A stretch of DNA of 54,331 nt. Source: Nitrosomonadales bacterium. GTDB taxonomy: Bacteria; Pseudomonadota; Gammaproteobacteria; Burkholderiales; Gallionellaceae. The stretch covers positions 1 to 54,331 of the forward strand of contig JANXWX010000117.1 of assembly GCA_025350915.1 (NCBI GenBank), written 5' to 3'. The position numbers and the translations under genes were made by a program. Positions 16,647 to 25,646 of the stretch are shown in pieces (position 1 is the first letter of the stretch; each line of letters starts with the position of its first letter). The notes beneath the pieces are model-generated. The model had not been told where the DNA came from, searched no databases, and was given only the letters and a program-made list of their open reading frames with translations.

Positions 16647-16853
16647 TTATGCCCAATACGGCAGGTATTCGACAAACTTGTTACCGCTATTCTCATCTTT
16701 GCGTTTGATCCTCCCTGCGCGCAAGGTATCAGCAATTAAGTTGGTAATTGAATTTCGTTGTTTATCGGTTAGTTTAAAACGTTTGCGCAATGTGGTGTTG
16801 GTTAACATTTGGCTGGATAAAAATTGCAAAACCCTCGTACTTATGATTTTCGC
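16647..16853 (-). pseudogene. 3' relic of an AlbA_2-type ATP-binding protein gene
   Basis: An open frame without a good start (TTG at 16829 at best, no ribosome-binding site) encodes about 60 residues: QMLTNTTLRKRFKLTDKQR, then NSITNLIADTLRAG, then FVEYLPYWA. This is the kind of winged-helix C-terminus, ending YxPYWA, seen in AlbA_2/Schlafen-like putative transcriptional regulators (from memory). The N-terminal parts are missing. It lies directly after the antitoxin gene. Confidence 0.5.
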
Positions 16854-16858
16854 TCATT

Positions 16859-17182
16859 CTAAAGAACCGCTTCCAGCCCTTTTCGCTCCAGGAGATTGAG
16901 CAACTTTAGTGACGGCCCGCTCGGATGCTTCTCACCGATTTCCCATTTACGCACTGTCGATAGGCTGGTGTTCAACACTGCGGCAAGCACTGATTGACTT
17001 AACTGTAGATGTTTACGCAGCGCGCGGATTTTCTCACTGTCGTAAGCTGGTACCGGGTCGAGACACAGCGCGTCGAACTTGCGCATTTTACGTTTATCGA
17101 TAAAACCCAGACGGTGCAAATCACTGGCCGTCTCATGTACGGCTTCTAAAATTTGGCTTTTAGTTTTGGTTTTTTTGGTCAT
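16859..17182 (-). CDS. antitoxin, HigA-like helix-turn-helix protein
   Basis: A 107-aa protein with a C-terminal Cro/C1-type helix-turn-helix: IRALRKHLQLSQSVLAAVLN, STVRKWEIGEKHPSGPSLKLL. The N-terminal half (Lys-rich, KSQILEAVHETASDLHRLG) should bind the toxin. It overlaps the toxin gene by 23 nt, with the toxin first, as in higBA-type modules. I used the ATG at 17182; longer open frames upstream are in the toxin's shadow. It probably represses its own operon. Confidence 0.85.
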   Translation of the reverse strand: MTKKTKTKSQILEAVHETASDLHRLGFIDKRKMRKFDALCLDPVPAYDSEKIRALRKHLQLSQSVLAAVLNTSLSTVRKWEIGEKHPSGPSLKLLNLLERKGLEAVL

Positions 17183-17549
17183 GGCAAATCTCCTGTAACG
17201 CACCTTCTTCAACTGCCTCATCAAGCTGCTGGGCTGTTCTGACCAGCAACTGTTCAGCGATGTCCCGCAATGCCTCCAGCTCATCATCCGCGATGTTGGC
17301 GCGTTCATTTTTCTCGAAGCCGAAGACGAAAAACCACCTGTTTCCCTTGTTGGTCGCAACCAGTGTTCTGGCGCCGCCACGTTTACCTCGGCCTGCAAGC
17401 CCGATGCGTTTCTTTACAACGCCACCGCCGAGGTCGGCATCGATCAATCCCTGAACCATTTCTTCCACCGCATTTAATAATGCGCTGTCCGTTAACTCTG
17501 TTTTCCGCATCCAGCGACTGAAGTGGCGGGTTTTGAAAATTCGCTTCAT
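17160..17549 (-). CDS. RelE/HigB-type toxin
   Basis: A 129-aa protein of the RelE/ParE/HigB superfamily, in the subgroup beginning MKRIFKTRHFSRWMRK. The core contains KRIGLAGRGKRGGARTLVAT and a hydrophobic strand RWFFVFGFEKNERANI, followed by a helical C-terminus. Members of this fold usually cut mRNA on the ribosome. It is paired with the overlapping antitoxin gene and starts 16 nt after the KilA-N remnant. Both partners look intact, so the module could be active. Confidence 0.83.
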   Translation of the reverse strand: MKRIFKTRHFSRWMRKTELTDSALLNAVEEMVQGLIDADLGGGVVKKRIGLAGRGKRGGARTLVATNKGNRWFFVFGFEKNERANIADDELEALRDIAEQLLVRTAQQLDEAVEEGALQEICHDQKNQN

Positions 17550-17565
17550 TTACTTATTGTGACAC

Positions 17566-18051
17566 CTAGTGGCATAGTTGTCCATCAATTCCTGTGGGCG
17601 CGAACCTTAAGCAAAACATTGGTGCTGATTTACGCGGGTCGCCATTCAAAACGACGGTCTTAATGAGATAGGGCTTGAATTCCGGGCTGAGCCATGATCC
17701 AAACTCAAAAGCGATGTCTTTGTGTGCGAAGGTACCGCCGTATCGACCTGCTTTGGCGTGCAAGCCGACAGCATTGGTGGCATCAACCCATTTCTCGGCG
17801 GGCAGAAAAAAACTGTTTCGACCCGCCTCGTTTTTAATTCCCTCGAATTCGAGGGAATTAAAACTCGGGTTGTTGAGCTGCTCCCACACGCCCAGGAACA
17901 GCACCGTATCCTTGTTCTTAAGCCACTGCTCGATCAAAGCGCTACCACCGTCGAAGTGCTTCACCATGTCGGTCAACAATATGTAGTCCTGCTCGTGTCG
18001 AGTGGAAATGGTGACTGCTACACCTTTGACATTTATGATACGGTTCTTCAT
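17566..18051 (-). pseudogene. KilA-N domain protein, C-terminally truncated
   Basis: From ATG 18051 (AGGAG 8 nt upstream) the frame encodes a typical KilA-N domain: DYILLTDMVKHFDGGSALIE, LGVWEQLNNPSFNSLEFEGI, GRYGGTFAHKDIAFEFGSWL, SPEFKPYLIK. In relatives this is followed by further domains, but here the homology stops at YLIK and an unrelated tail of about 26 residues leads to the stop at 17566. KilA-N proteins bind DNA and come from phages and islands. A 32-bp perfect palindrome lies inside the frame. Whether the shortened protein is still made is unknown. Confidence 0.7.
17832..17863. repeat. 32-bp perfect palindrome within the KilA-N gene
   Basis: The arm TTTTAATTCCCTCGAA is followed directly by its exact reverse complement TTCGAGGGAATTAAAA, with no spacer, centred on GAATTC. 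It encodes the FNSLEFEGIK stretch, a conserved part of the family, so protein constraint and DNA symmetry coincide. It may be chance, an operator or a cruciform. Confidence 0.8.
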
Positions 18052-18249
18052 GCGAAACGCTCCTAAAATTGCCGATACATACAACGGGTTCAGTCGAGCA
18101 ATATACCGTTTTCTTTCACTCTACTACGCGATGAGCCGATTATGATGCAGCGCTTCAAGTAGCACCAGTCCACGATAAATAGTTGTGTTGCAGATAGTCT
18201 ACGACTTCTGGCTCACTCTAATCAACTTGCCTCACATTCCACAGTGAAG
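18052..18249. other. island edge beside ribE, no recognised gene
   Basis: The 198 bp between the KilA-N start and the ribE stop contain the AGGAG for the KilA-N gene and otherwise AT-rich sequence. A 24-codon open stretch on the minus strand (stop at 18124-18126) ends GLVLLEALHHNRLIA and might be a gene fragment, but I cannot name it. No direct repeat matching the other island edge is evident. Confidence 0.4.
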
Positions 18250-18843
18250 CTATTTGTCAGCATTCAGCATCCGCTCCACATAGCGCGCGATCAGGTCAAT
18301 TTCAAGATTCACTCTGGAATCAACATGCAGTTCTTTCAGTGTTGTTTGCTGCAGGGTATGCGGGATCAGGTTCACTTCAAACGCAGTGCCTTCGATCTTG
18401 TTTACCGTCAGGCTCACACCATTGATGGTGACGGATCCCTTTGCGGCAATATATTTGCTCAGATCATGCGGTGTATGCACGACTAGCTTCCAGCTCTCCC
18501 CCAGATTGACGAAATCCATTACTTCGCCCACGCCATCCACATGCCCGCTCACCAGATGGCCGCCCAGCCTGTCGGCCAGCCGCAAGGCTTTTTCCAGATT
18601 CACCTGCGCGCCTTGTTGCTCTAACCCTACCGTGCAATTCAATGTCTCGCGTGATACATCCACGGTAAAACACTTACCTTCAATCTGGACAGCGGTTAGA
18701 CATACACCATTTACCGCGATGCTGTCACCCAACTGCACATCCTCCATTCCCAGCCGGTTGGTCTCTATGCGCAAACGCAAGCCGCCGTCGCGTTCCTGTT
18801 TGTCCGCTATGGTGCCTACGTCGGCAATTATTCCGGTAAACAT
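18250..18843 (-). CDS. ribE: riboflavin synthase alpha chain
   Basis: A 197-aa protein made of two homologous lumazine-binding halves that converts two molecules of 6,7-dimethyl-8-ribityllumazine to riboflavin. The start MFTGIIADVG (ATG 18843, AGGAG 7 nt upstream) and the repeated motifs AVNGVCLTA and TINGVSLTV are diagnostic, as is GGHLVSGHVDG. The longer open frame from 18909 only overlaps ribD and was not used. It starts 2 nt after the ribD stop. The downstream partner ribBA is displaced by the island. Confidence 0.95.
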   Translation of the reverse strand: MFTGIIADVGTIADKQERDGGLRLRIETNRLGMEDVQLGDSIAVNGVCLTAVQIEGKCFTVDVSRETLNCTVGLEQQGAQVNLEKALRLADRLGGHLVSGHVDGVGEVMDFVNLGESWKLVVHTPHDLSKYIAAKGSVTINGVSLTVNKIEGTAFEVNLIPHTLQQTTLKELHVDSRVNLEIDLIARYVERMLNADK

Positions 18844-18845
18844 GC

Positions 18846-19937
18846 TTATCTCCTTTGCACACTGGCCAGGATACGTAAATCCTGGCCGATCTGGCTTACG
18901 TCCAGCCACTTCAGTTCGACACGCTGATCCAGTGATGTCAGCTCGCCCAACTGTGCCATCCCACGCGCCAAGTCACCCAGCAATTGCGGCGCCATATATA
19001 ACACCAGCTCATCCACCAGACCTGCCTGCAGCAAAGCGCCATTCAGCGTACGTCCGGCTTCCACCAGCACCTCGTTGCAACCGCGCGCTGCCAGATCTTT
19101 CAGGCAGGCAGTCAAATCCACCCGGCCATTCGTTGCCGCCATTACCTCTACCTTCGCACCCGCTGTTTCCAGCGCTGCAATTTTCTGCGTGTCGCGCGTG
19201 GCGGTATAAATCAGCACATTGCCGCCTTGCAAAATGCGCGCAGACAGCGGCATCTTTAATGTACTGTCCAGCACCACCCGCATTGGCTGACGCGTTGCTT
19301 GCGCTTCGCGCACGCTTAGCTGTGCGTCGTCGGCCAGCACGGTTCCTATGCCTGTCAGTACCGCACAGGATCGTGCACGCCAGTGGTGGCCGTCGCGTCG
19401 TGCCGCTGCACCGGTGATCCACTGGCTCACTCCGTTATTCAATGCGGTGCGCCCATCCAGGCTCATGGCAATTTTACTGCGCACGAAAGGCAGGCCACGG
19501 CTCATGCGCGAAACAAACCCGGCATTCAATGCACGCGCTGGCGCTTCCATCAAGCCGCAATCAACTTCAATCCCTGCCGCACGCAGTCGCGCAAGTCCCT
19601 GACCGGACACTTGCGGATTGGGGTCTTGCATCGCGACAACCACACGGGCAATACCAGCGGCGATCAGGGCTTCCGCGCAGGGAGGTGTTCTGCCGTGGTG
19701 GCTGCATGGCTCCAGCGTGACATAAGCGGTTGCCCCCTTTGCTGCTATACCCGCCGCGCGCAAGGCATGCACTTCTGCATGGGCTTCTCCCGCGCGTTCG
19801 TGCCAGCCTTCGCCCAGCTGCTCACCACCTTTGGCTATCACACAGCCAACACGCGGATTGGGCGTTGTCGTATAGAGGCCCCGCTCTGCAAGTTGCAGTG
19901 CTTGTGCCATCCAGACGCTGTCTTCAGCTGACAACAT
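18846..19937 (-). CDS. ribD: bifunctional pyrimidine deaminase/reductase
   Basis: A 363-aa two-domain enzyme for the second and third steps of riboflavin synthesis. The N-terminal deaminase shows TTPNPRVGCVIAKGG, the zinc motif HAEVHAL and EPCSHHGRTPPCAEALI. The C-terminal reductase begins near RGLPFVRSKIAMSLDGRTAL and contains VEAGRTLNGALLQAGLVDEL, for NADPH-dependent sugar reduction. It starts 5 nt after the nrdR stop, in the common nrdR-ribD-ribE order. Confidence 0.95.
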   Translation of the reverse strand: MLSAEDSVWMAQALQLAERGLYTTTPNPRVGCVIAKGGEQLGEGWHERAGEAHAEVHALRAAGIAAKGATAYVTLEPCSHHGRTPPCAEALIAAGIARVVVAMQDPNPQVSGQGLARLRAAGIEVDCGLMEAPARALNAGFVSRMSRGLPFVRSKIAMSLDGRTALNNGVSQWITGAAARRDGHHWRARSCAVLTGIGTVLADDAQLSVREAQATRQPMRVVLDSTLKMPLSARILQGGNVLIYTATRDTQKIAALETAGAKVEVMAATNGRVDLTACLKDLAARGCNEVLVEAGRTLNGALLQAGLVDELVLYMAPQLLGDLARGMAQLGELTSLDQRVELKWLDVSQIGQDLRILASVQRR

Positions 19938-19942
19938 GATTT

Positions 19943-20431
19943 TTATTTTTTAGGTTTGAGTGCAGTATTGCGTTTGGCAGGCGAGTGGCGCACCGCATCC
20001 ACCGCGTCGGCAAAATCACCCACATCCTGAAAACTTTTATATACCGATGCAAAACGGATGTAGGCCACCTTGTCCAGCTTGAGCAATTCCTTCATCACCA
20101 GCTCGCCAATTTCGCGCGAGCCGATTTCACGCTCACCCATCGCAAACACCTTTTGCGTGACATGATCCACTGCCGCATCCACCAGCTCGGTCGACACCGG
20201 ACGTTTATGCAGCGCGCGTGAAAAACTGGTGCGCAATTTTTCCGCATCAAACTCGCTGCGCATGCCGTTCTGCTTCACCACTTGTGGCATGCGCAACTCC
20301 ACCGTTTCATAGGTCGTAAAGCGCTTCTCGCACTTGAGGCAGCGGCGGCGGCGGCGAATACTATCGCCCTCATCACTCTCGCGCGAATCGACTACCTGCG
20401 TATCCGGATGCTTGCAGAATGGACATTTCAT
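19943..20431 (-). CDS. nrdR: transcriptional repressor NrdR
   Basis: A 162-aa repressor of ribonucleotide reductase genes that senses ATP/dATP. It has an N-terminal zinc ribbon ([19 protein letters not shown], then [12 protein letters not shown]) followed by an ATP-cone ([19 protein letters not shown] to [11 protein letters not shown]). Length and order are typical. It is between glyA and ribD, 39 nt after the glyA stop, with no nrd gene in the window. Confidence 0.96.
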   Translation of the reverse strand: MKCPFCKHPDTQVVDSRESDEGDSIRRRRRCLKCEKRFTTYETVELRMPQVVKQNGMRSEFDAEKLRTSFSRALHKRPVSTELVDAAVDHVTQKVFAMGEREIGSREIGELVMKELLKLDKVAYIRFASVYKSFQDVGDFADAVDAVRHSPAKRNTALKPKK

Positions 20432-20470
20432 AATTTCACGTGTCCAGAATAAATAAGTTTATTTCTTGAC

Positions 20471-21718
20471 TTAAGCTCCGTACACCGGGAACTTTGTCGT
20501 CAGCTTTTTCACCTCTGCCACGACACGGGCCAGCACCTTGTCATCATTGGGCGCATCCAGCACATCGGCAATCAGGTTGGCCAGTGTCTCGGCTTCAATT
20601 TCCCTAAAGCCGCGTGTGGTCATGGCTGCACTGCCGATACGGATGCCACTGGTGACAAACGGCTTTTGCGGGTCATTGGGAATCGCGTTTTTGTTTACCG
20701 TGATATGCGCACGGCCCAAAGCGGCTTCCGCATCTTTTCCGGTAAGATTTTTAGGTTGCAGATCAACCAGGAACATATGGCAATCGGTACGTCCAGACAC
20801 AATACGAACACCGCGCGCCTGCAATACCTTGGCCATCACGCGCGCGTTTTCAACCACCTGCTTCTGGTATTCCATGAATTCTTTACTGGCCGCTTCCTTG
20901 AAAGCCACGGCTTTGGCGGCGATCACATGCATCAACGGGCCGCCTTGCAGGGCGGGGAAAATCGCCGAATTCAACGCCTTCTCATGCTCGGCCTTGGCCA
21001 TGATGATGCCGCCGCGCGGGCCGCGCAGGGTTTTGTGGGTGGTGCTGGTCACAAAGTCAGCAATACCTACGGGGCTAGGATAAACACCTGCAGCCACCAG
21101 GCCTGCATAGTGCGCCATATCCACAAACAGATACGCACCCACACTGTCGGCGATGGCACGGAAGCGTTTCCAGTCGATCACCAGTGCATACGCCGAAGCG
21201 CCCGCTACGATCATCTTGGGCTTGTGTTCGTTGGCCAATTGCTGCACGGCGTCGTAGTCGATCTCTTCTTTGGCATTAAGGCCATAGGTAATCGCGTTAT
21301 ACAGCTTGCCGCTGATATTGACCGACGCGCCGTGGGTGAGGTGACCTCCGTGGGCCAGCGACATACCGAGTATAGTGTCACCAGGTTTAAGCACCGACAC
21401 ATACACCGCCTGATTGGCCTGTGAACCGGAGTGCGGCTGCACGTTGGCGTATTCCGCGCCAAACAGCGCCTTCAAGCGGTCTATCGCCAACTGCTCAGCC
21501 TGATCCACATACTCGCATCCACCGTAGTAACGCTTGCCGGGGTAGCCTTCTGCATATTTATTGGTCAGCTTGCTGCCCTGCGCTTCCATCACCGCCGGGC
21601 TGGTGTAGTTCTCGGAAGCAATCAGCTCGATGTGATCTTCCTGGCGGCGATTTTCGTTTTGAATCATGGCCCATAAATCGGGATCAGTTTGAGCGATGGT
21701 ATTTTTATTTGAAAACAT
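20471..21718 (-). CDS. glyA: serine hydroxymethyltransferase
   Basis: A 415-aa PLP enzyme that interconverts serine and glycine with tetrahydrofolate, feeding one-carbon metabolism. Diagnostic segments are [30 protein letters not shown], and the PLP-lysine motif [16 protein letters not shown] start at ATG 21718 ([12 protein letters not shown]); the upstream in-frame ATG at 21766 adds 16 residues without homology. It heads the minus-strand nrdR-rib cluster. Confidence 0.97.
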   Translation of the reverse strand: MFSNKNTIAQTDPDLWAMIQNENRRQEDHIELIASENYTSPAVMEAQGSKLTNKYAEGYPGKRYYGGCEYVDQAEQLAIDRLKALFGAEYANVQPHSGSQANQAVYVSVLKPGDTILGMSLAHGGHLTHGASVNISGKLYNAITYGLNAKEEIDYDAVQQLANEHKPKMIVAGASAYALVIDWKRFRAIADSVGAYLFVDMAHYAGLVAAGVYPSPVGIADFVTSTTHKTLRGPRGGIIMAKAEHEKALNSAIFPALQGGPLMHVIAAKAVAFKEAASKEFMEYQKQVVENARVMAKVLQARGVRIVSGRTDCHMFLVDLQPKNLTGKDAEAALGRAHITVNKNAIPNDPQKPFVTSGIRIGSAAMTTRGFREIEAETLANLIADVLDAPNDDKVLARVVAEVKKLTTKFPVYGA

Positions 21719-21825
21719 GGCTGGCCTTCCGGAACGATAAAAAGAGGAAATCGGGAAAGCGCGCATTTTATCACGGGAAGACCCATCATCAATACGGTCA
21801 CGTGGGATAAACAGGTGTGGGCGGG

Positions 21826-22479
21826 TTACTCCGTTAACTGGCTGGAATCATTGCTGCCAGTAGTCAAACCCATGACAGGCAAGTCTTCGCGGGGGATATT
21901 GAGCGCCTCCAGTACCTTAAGTGCAGCATAGGCATCGTTTGCCGCGTAGAGTATCTGCTGAGACGTGAGTTGAGGCCGCGACCAGTTGGAGGTGGTGACA
22001 TGCCTGGATTTGGCAAAGCGTTGCTTAAATACCAGGCCCACCGCCGCCCGCACACCCATCTCCTTGTGATATCCGTCTGCGCGAAACACCGTATTAAGAT
22101 CAACCACCCCGCCCAGATATATTCCCAGCTTTGCATAGATTTGCCTGCTATCTGATTTAAGCCCAAAGCCCACCTTGATGAGCGCCTTCGATTGTAATAG
22201 CTCGATGAGGTATGGATGCCCAAGTGTTTGATGAAACTGGAAGAGATAGGCCTTATCCTGCAACGCAAACTGAACCACGTGCGGCCCCTCGCTTACATCG
22301 CCGGTGACAAAGGTCGGCTTGGATTCGGTATCGAAACCTACCAGGCCAGCGGCCTTGATCTCGGCCGCCGCTATTTCAAATTCTGTGGTGGTTGTCGGCA
22401 CATGAATGTGCTCAAGAGCAAGACCGGCAAAGGGTTCCAGCAGTGCGATGTCAGCTTTGGTCGGGGCAATTTTGTCCAT
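21826..22479 (-). CDS. DEDDy 3'-5' exonuclease domain protein (RNase D-like)
   Basis: A 217-aa single-domain exonuclease. The three Exo motifs are visible: VGFDTESKP (Exo I), [13 protein letters not shown] (Exo II), and [16 protein letters not shown] (Exo III, Tyr-x3-Asp). There is no HRDC domain, so it is not full RNase D; it resembles the short WRN-exonuclease-like proteins of bacteria. The nucleic-acid substrate is not known. It stands alone downstream of the mrcB group. Confidence 0.85.
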   Translation of the reverse strand: MDKIAPTKADIALLEPFAGLALEHIHVPTTTTEFEIAAAEIKAAGLVGFDTESKPTFVTGDVSEGPHVVQFALQDKAYLFQFHQTLGHPYLIELLQSKALIKVGFGLKSDSRQIYAKLGIYLGGVVDLNTVFRADGYHKEMGVRAAVGLVFKQRFAKSRHVTTSNWSRPQLTSQQILYAANDAYAALKVLEALNIPREDLPVMGLTTGSNDSSQLTE

Positions 22480-22598
22480 ATAGCGATAATGACGATTGAT
22501 GAGGGATAAGTTTTAACGTTACTCGTCACTACGGCTGGGCAAATAGAGCTTCTAATCACCTGGCCTGTCTACACTTCAACACTGGCAACAATATTTAA

Positions 22599-23147
22599 TC
22601 AATCCAAGCCTTTTACAGACAGGCTTTGCTCAAGATCTGTCGCACGCTTAAACGCCTGCTCGGCCCCGTTGGGGTTGCCCTGTGCGATACGCGCATTGCC
22701 TACCAGACGCCAGTTCAAGGCTTGCAAGCTTTTATCTCGACCGGCAAAGCTGATTGATTTATGCGAAAGTGAAACAGCCTGGGCGTACTGTCCCTGGGCA
22801 AGGCGCAGTTGCGCAAGCTCGTACCACAGCCAGGGATTGCGGGGTTCGATGCGCAATGCGCGCTCCAGCGAGGCACCTGCCGCTTCGCGCTGCCCTGCAC
22901 CGAGGTCGAGTTTGGCACGATCCAGCAGCGCGATGACTGCATTATTGGTGGATTCTATTGGTTTGGGTATTGGCTCTGCGATGATGACGTCACCTGGCTG
23001 AGCAGGTGGCGTTGTTTGAGGTGTCTCGCCCTGTGTTACGGTTTCGGGCGTAGTGCCTGCTACTGTTGGCTGTGTCTTCACGCCAGCGCAGCCGGCAACC
23101 AAAAGCGACATTGCCGCCAGGCAACACAAACATTTTTTATTGATCAA
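22599..23147 (-). CDS. TPR lipoprotein coupled to PBP1b
   Basis: A 182-aa predicted lipoprotein: signal INKKCLCCLAAMSLLVAGC with the lipobox Cys, a Thr/Pro-rich linker, then tetratricopeptide repeats (AVIALLDRAKLDLGAG, ASLERALRIEPRNPWLWYEL, AQLRLAQGQYAQAVSLSHKS). The best start is TTG at 23147, which overlaps the mrcB stop as TTGA; a TTG seven codons earlier is possible. Coupling to a bifunctional PBP suggests a role in peptidoglycan synthesis, by analogy with LpoA/LpoB and CpoB. That role is inferred. Confidence 0.72.
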   Translation of the reverse strand: MINKKCLCCLAAMSLLVAGCAGVKTQPTVAGTTPETVTQGETPQTTPPAQPGDVIIAEPIPKPIESTNNAVIALLDRAKLDLGAGQREAAGASLERALRIEPRNPWLWYELAQLRLAQGQYAQAVSLSHKSISFAGRDKSLQALNWRLVGNARIAQGNPNGAEQAFKRATDLEQSLSVKGLD

Positions 23148-25582
23148 TTGAATAGTCTCTGCAACCAATTTTTCTTCCCTTCTTCCTTGACCTCTGGTTT
23201 ACTCTCCGGCTTGCGTTCAGCTTTCACCTCGGTTTTGACGACCGGCTTGTCTTCGACTTTGGGTGGCGTAGCGGTAGCTATTGTACAGGGCGAGATTTCT
23301 GTCGGTACGCTGCCTTTGATAAAAGGCATGAGCATGGCCGATTTACAATCCTCGCTATTGCGCAACCCGGTTAATGGATCAACATTAACCAGTTCGATAT
23401 CTTCAGGCACCACAGGCTGCAATGGTTCCGGCTGGATATTTTTCATCATCTCGCCCCACACCGTCATCGCACCCGACGCACCGGTTAAACCGGTCGATTT
23501 ATTGTCATCCCTTCCCACCCATACCACCGCGACGTGATCGCCGGTGTAGCCGGCAAACCAGGTGTCACGCAGGTCATCTGTAGTACCGGTTTTGCCGGCT
23601 ACATGCAACTCTTCAGGCAACCAGTTGGTCATTGACTGCGCAGTTCCTTCACGTACCACACCCTGCAATGCAGCTGTGAGCAAGTATACGGGGGCTGGTT
23701 GCGCGACTTGTTCGACGTTAAGCGGATAACGCTGCAGTGGCTTGCCCTCGGCCGTCACAATTTCGCGGATGGCGCGCAAGGGTGTGCGGAATCCGCCATC
23801 AGCAATGGTCTGGTACAGCTGAGTGACTTCCATGGGTGATAACTCAAACGCGCCCAGCAATGAGGAGGCAAACGGTGGTGGGCGCCGCTCGATACCAAAT
23901 TTTGGCAGCTTGTCGAGTATGGTATCGATACCGAGATCGATACCCAGCCGCGCAGTAGACACGTTGTAAGAGTGCGCCAACGCAGTGCGTAACTGAACGG
24001 TATCGTGAAACTTATTATCGTAATTTTTTGGTTTCCAGTCAGTGGTGCCACGCTGCTTCCACACCAATGGGCTGTCGTCCAGCTGTGTAACCAAAGTGTA
24101 ACGACCTGGGTTTTCAAGAGCGGTCAGATACACGATAGGCTTGGCTAAGGAACCGATTTGACGCCGGGCATCAATGGCACGGTTAAAGCCCGCGTAACGG
24201 GCTTCACGCCCACCCACCACTGCCTGTATCTCTCCGGTTTGAGTACTGCTGATCACCACCGCGCCTTCCAGCGTGTTCGCCGGAATCTTGCGCGCCTTTT
24301 CTATTTGCCCAAGGCGCAGCGCCAAGGCTTGCTCAGCCAGGTGCTGGATGCGTGTATCGAGCGTGGTGAAGATCCGCAGCCCTTCACTGCGCAGATCCTG
24401 CTCGCGATAATCGCGTTGCAACTGGCGATGCACCAGTTGCAAGAATGCCGGATAGGGTGAGGTGCCGGATGGGGCCCGATAAACCACGCCCAGCGGTTTC
24501 TGCCGCGCCACGACAAATTGTGCCTGTGTGATGACGTTCAGGCGCACCATTTCCTGTAACACGACATTGCGTCGTTGCAGTACCAAATCCGGTTTCTTTC
24601 GAGGATCGTAGACTGCAGGACCTTTTACCATGCCTACCAATGTTGCTATTTCATGCAACTCCAGACGATCGAGCGGACGATCGAAATAAAAATAGCTGGC
24701 CAGACCAAAGCCATGTATGGCTCGCGTGGCATCTTGTCCGAGGAAAATCTCATTGATATAGGTTTCGAGAATTTCGTCTTTGCTGTAATGCAACTCCAGC
24801 AACAGCGACATCAGCACTTCGTTCGCCTTGCGTGTTAAGCTACGTTCAGAAGTAAGGAAAAAATTCTTGACCAATTGCTGGGTGAGCGTGCTGCCGCCTT
24901 CAATGCGTTGCCCGCTAATCGTCTTGAACAAGGCACGTGCAATACCGCGTGGATCTACCCCCCAATGGGAATAGAATTTGTGATCCTCAACCGAGATGAG
25001 TGCATCGATCAACGGCTTGGGCACCTGGTTAAGTTTTAACAGCGCCCGGTCTTCGTTATGCCCCGGATAAATGCCACCGATAATCGGCGGCTCGATGCGC
25101 AACAGGGGAATATCTTTATCGGGTGTGCCCCGCTCCTGCAACAAGGTCACCTTGCCATCCGCAAATTCAACCCGCAGACGCTGTGAAGGCTGTGGGCCAT
25201 CCCAGAACGCAAAATCCCGGGTTGTAAATTCCACGCCATTGGCTGTAAATTTGTAGCTGGCGGCCTCGTTCGGCTCAGGATTTTCGTGATAACTGAGCGC
25301 TTTCAATTCGTCCACGAATTGCGCGGGCGTCAATTTTAGCCCAACATACATTTCCAGCGCACGTCCATAGACACGGGCTGGCAGTGCAAACTTACGGCCA
25401 TCAAATGCTTCACGTATGCTCGAGTCCAAATAAAAAATATAAACGGACAATCCCAACAATAAGCTCAATGCAAGCAAGCGCAAAACCTTGCCACGAGATT
25501 TAAAATTCAGAATCGGGTAAATCTTGTTCCAGATTATGCGAGTCTTGTTCCAGAAAGTTGTCAGGAGAACGGTTATTTTCAT
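23144..25582 (-). CDS. mrcB: penicillin-binding protein 1B
   Basis: An 812-aa bifunctional class A PBP. A short cytoplasmic segment and a transmembrane helix (about 33-52) lead to a UB2H-type region (about 60-150). The GT51 glycosyltransferase domain has the catalytic SVEDHKF (E199) and GGSTLTQQLVKNFFL. The transpeptidase domain has SLAK (S478), SYN (538-540) and KTGT (664-667). A Lys/Glu/Pro-rich tail ends the protein. It polymerises glycan strands and cross-links peptides. The TPR lipoprotein downstream overlaps its stop and may be a partner. Confidence 0.95.
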   Translation of the reverse strand: MKITVLLTTFWNKTRIIWNKIYPILNFKSRGKVLRLLALSLLLGLSVYIFYLDSSIREAFDGRKFALPARVYGRALEMYVGLKLTPAQFVDELKALSYHENPEPNEAASYKFTANGVEFTTRDFAFWDGPQPSQRLRVEFADGKVTLLQERGTPDKDIPLLRIEPPIIGGIYPGHNEDRALLKLNQVPKPLIDALISVEDHKFYSHWGVDPRGIARALFKTISGQRIEGGSTLTQQLVKNFFLTSERSLTRKANEVLMSLLLELHYSKDEILETYINEIFLGQDATRAIHGFGLASYFYFDRPLDRLELHEIATLVGMVKGPAVYDPRKKPDLVLQRRNVVLQEMVRLNVITQAQFVVARQKPLGVVYRAPSGTSPYPAFLQLVHRQLQRDYREQDLRSEGLRIFTTLDTRIQHLAEQALALRLGQIEKARKIPANTLEGAVVISSTQTGEIQAVVGGREARYAGFNRAIDARRQIGSLAKPIVYLTALENPGRYTLVTQLDDSPLVWKQRGTTDWKPKNYDNKFHDTVQLRTALAHSYNVSTARLGIDLGIDTILDKLPKFGIERRPPPFASSLLGAFELSPMEVTQLYQTIADGGFRTPLRAIREIVTAEGKPLQRYPLNVEQVAQPAPVYLLTAALQGVVREGTAQSMTNWLPEELHVAGKTGTTDDLRDTWFAGYTGDHVAVVWVGRDDNKSTGLTGASGAMTVWGEMMKNIQPEPLQPVVPEDIELVNVDPLTGLRNSEDCKSAMLMPFIKGSVPTEISPCTIATATPPKVEDKPVVKTEVKAERKPESKPEVKEEGKKNWLQRLFN

Positions 25583-25646
25583 TATTTTTTTACCTGCTGT
25601 GGAAACAATTAATGTCCAATTTTAGCGTGACCTTAGGCGTTAATAT

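Larger units (their letters stand above)
13095..18249. other. accessory (defence-type) island between ribE and ribBA
   Basis: About 5.1 kb separates ribE from ribBA, which are close neighbours in many betaproteobacteria. The segment is visibly more AT-rich. It holds a TrlF-like ATPase, a toxin-antitoxin pair, a truncated KilA-N gene and decayed fragments. I found no integrase, tRNA target or clear direct repeats at its edges. The stretch 13095-13254 carries no recognisable gene, and I see no FMN riboswitch pattern in it. Confidence 0.75.

Noticed and set aside
18124-18195. 24-codon fragment ending GLVLLEALHHNRLIA on the minus strand
   Set aside because: Too short, with stops at both ends and no family match; listed only as part of the island edge.
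18386-19417. 343-aa plus-strand ORF over ribE/ribD
   Set aside because: Ser/Pro/Ala/Arg-rich antisense shadow; ribE and ribD are unmistakable on the other strand.
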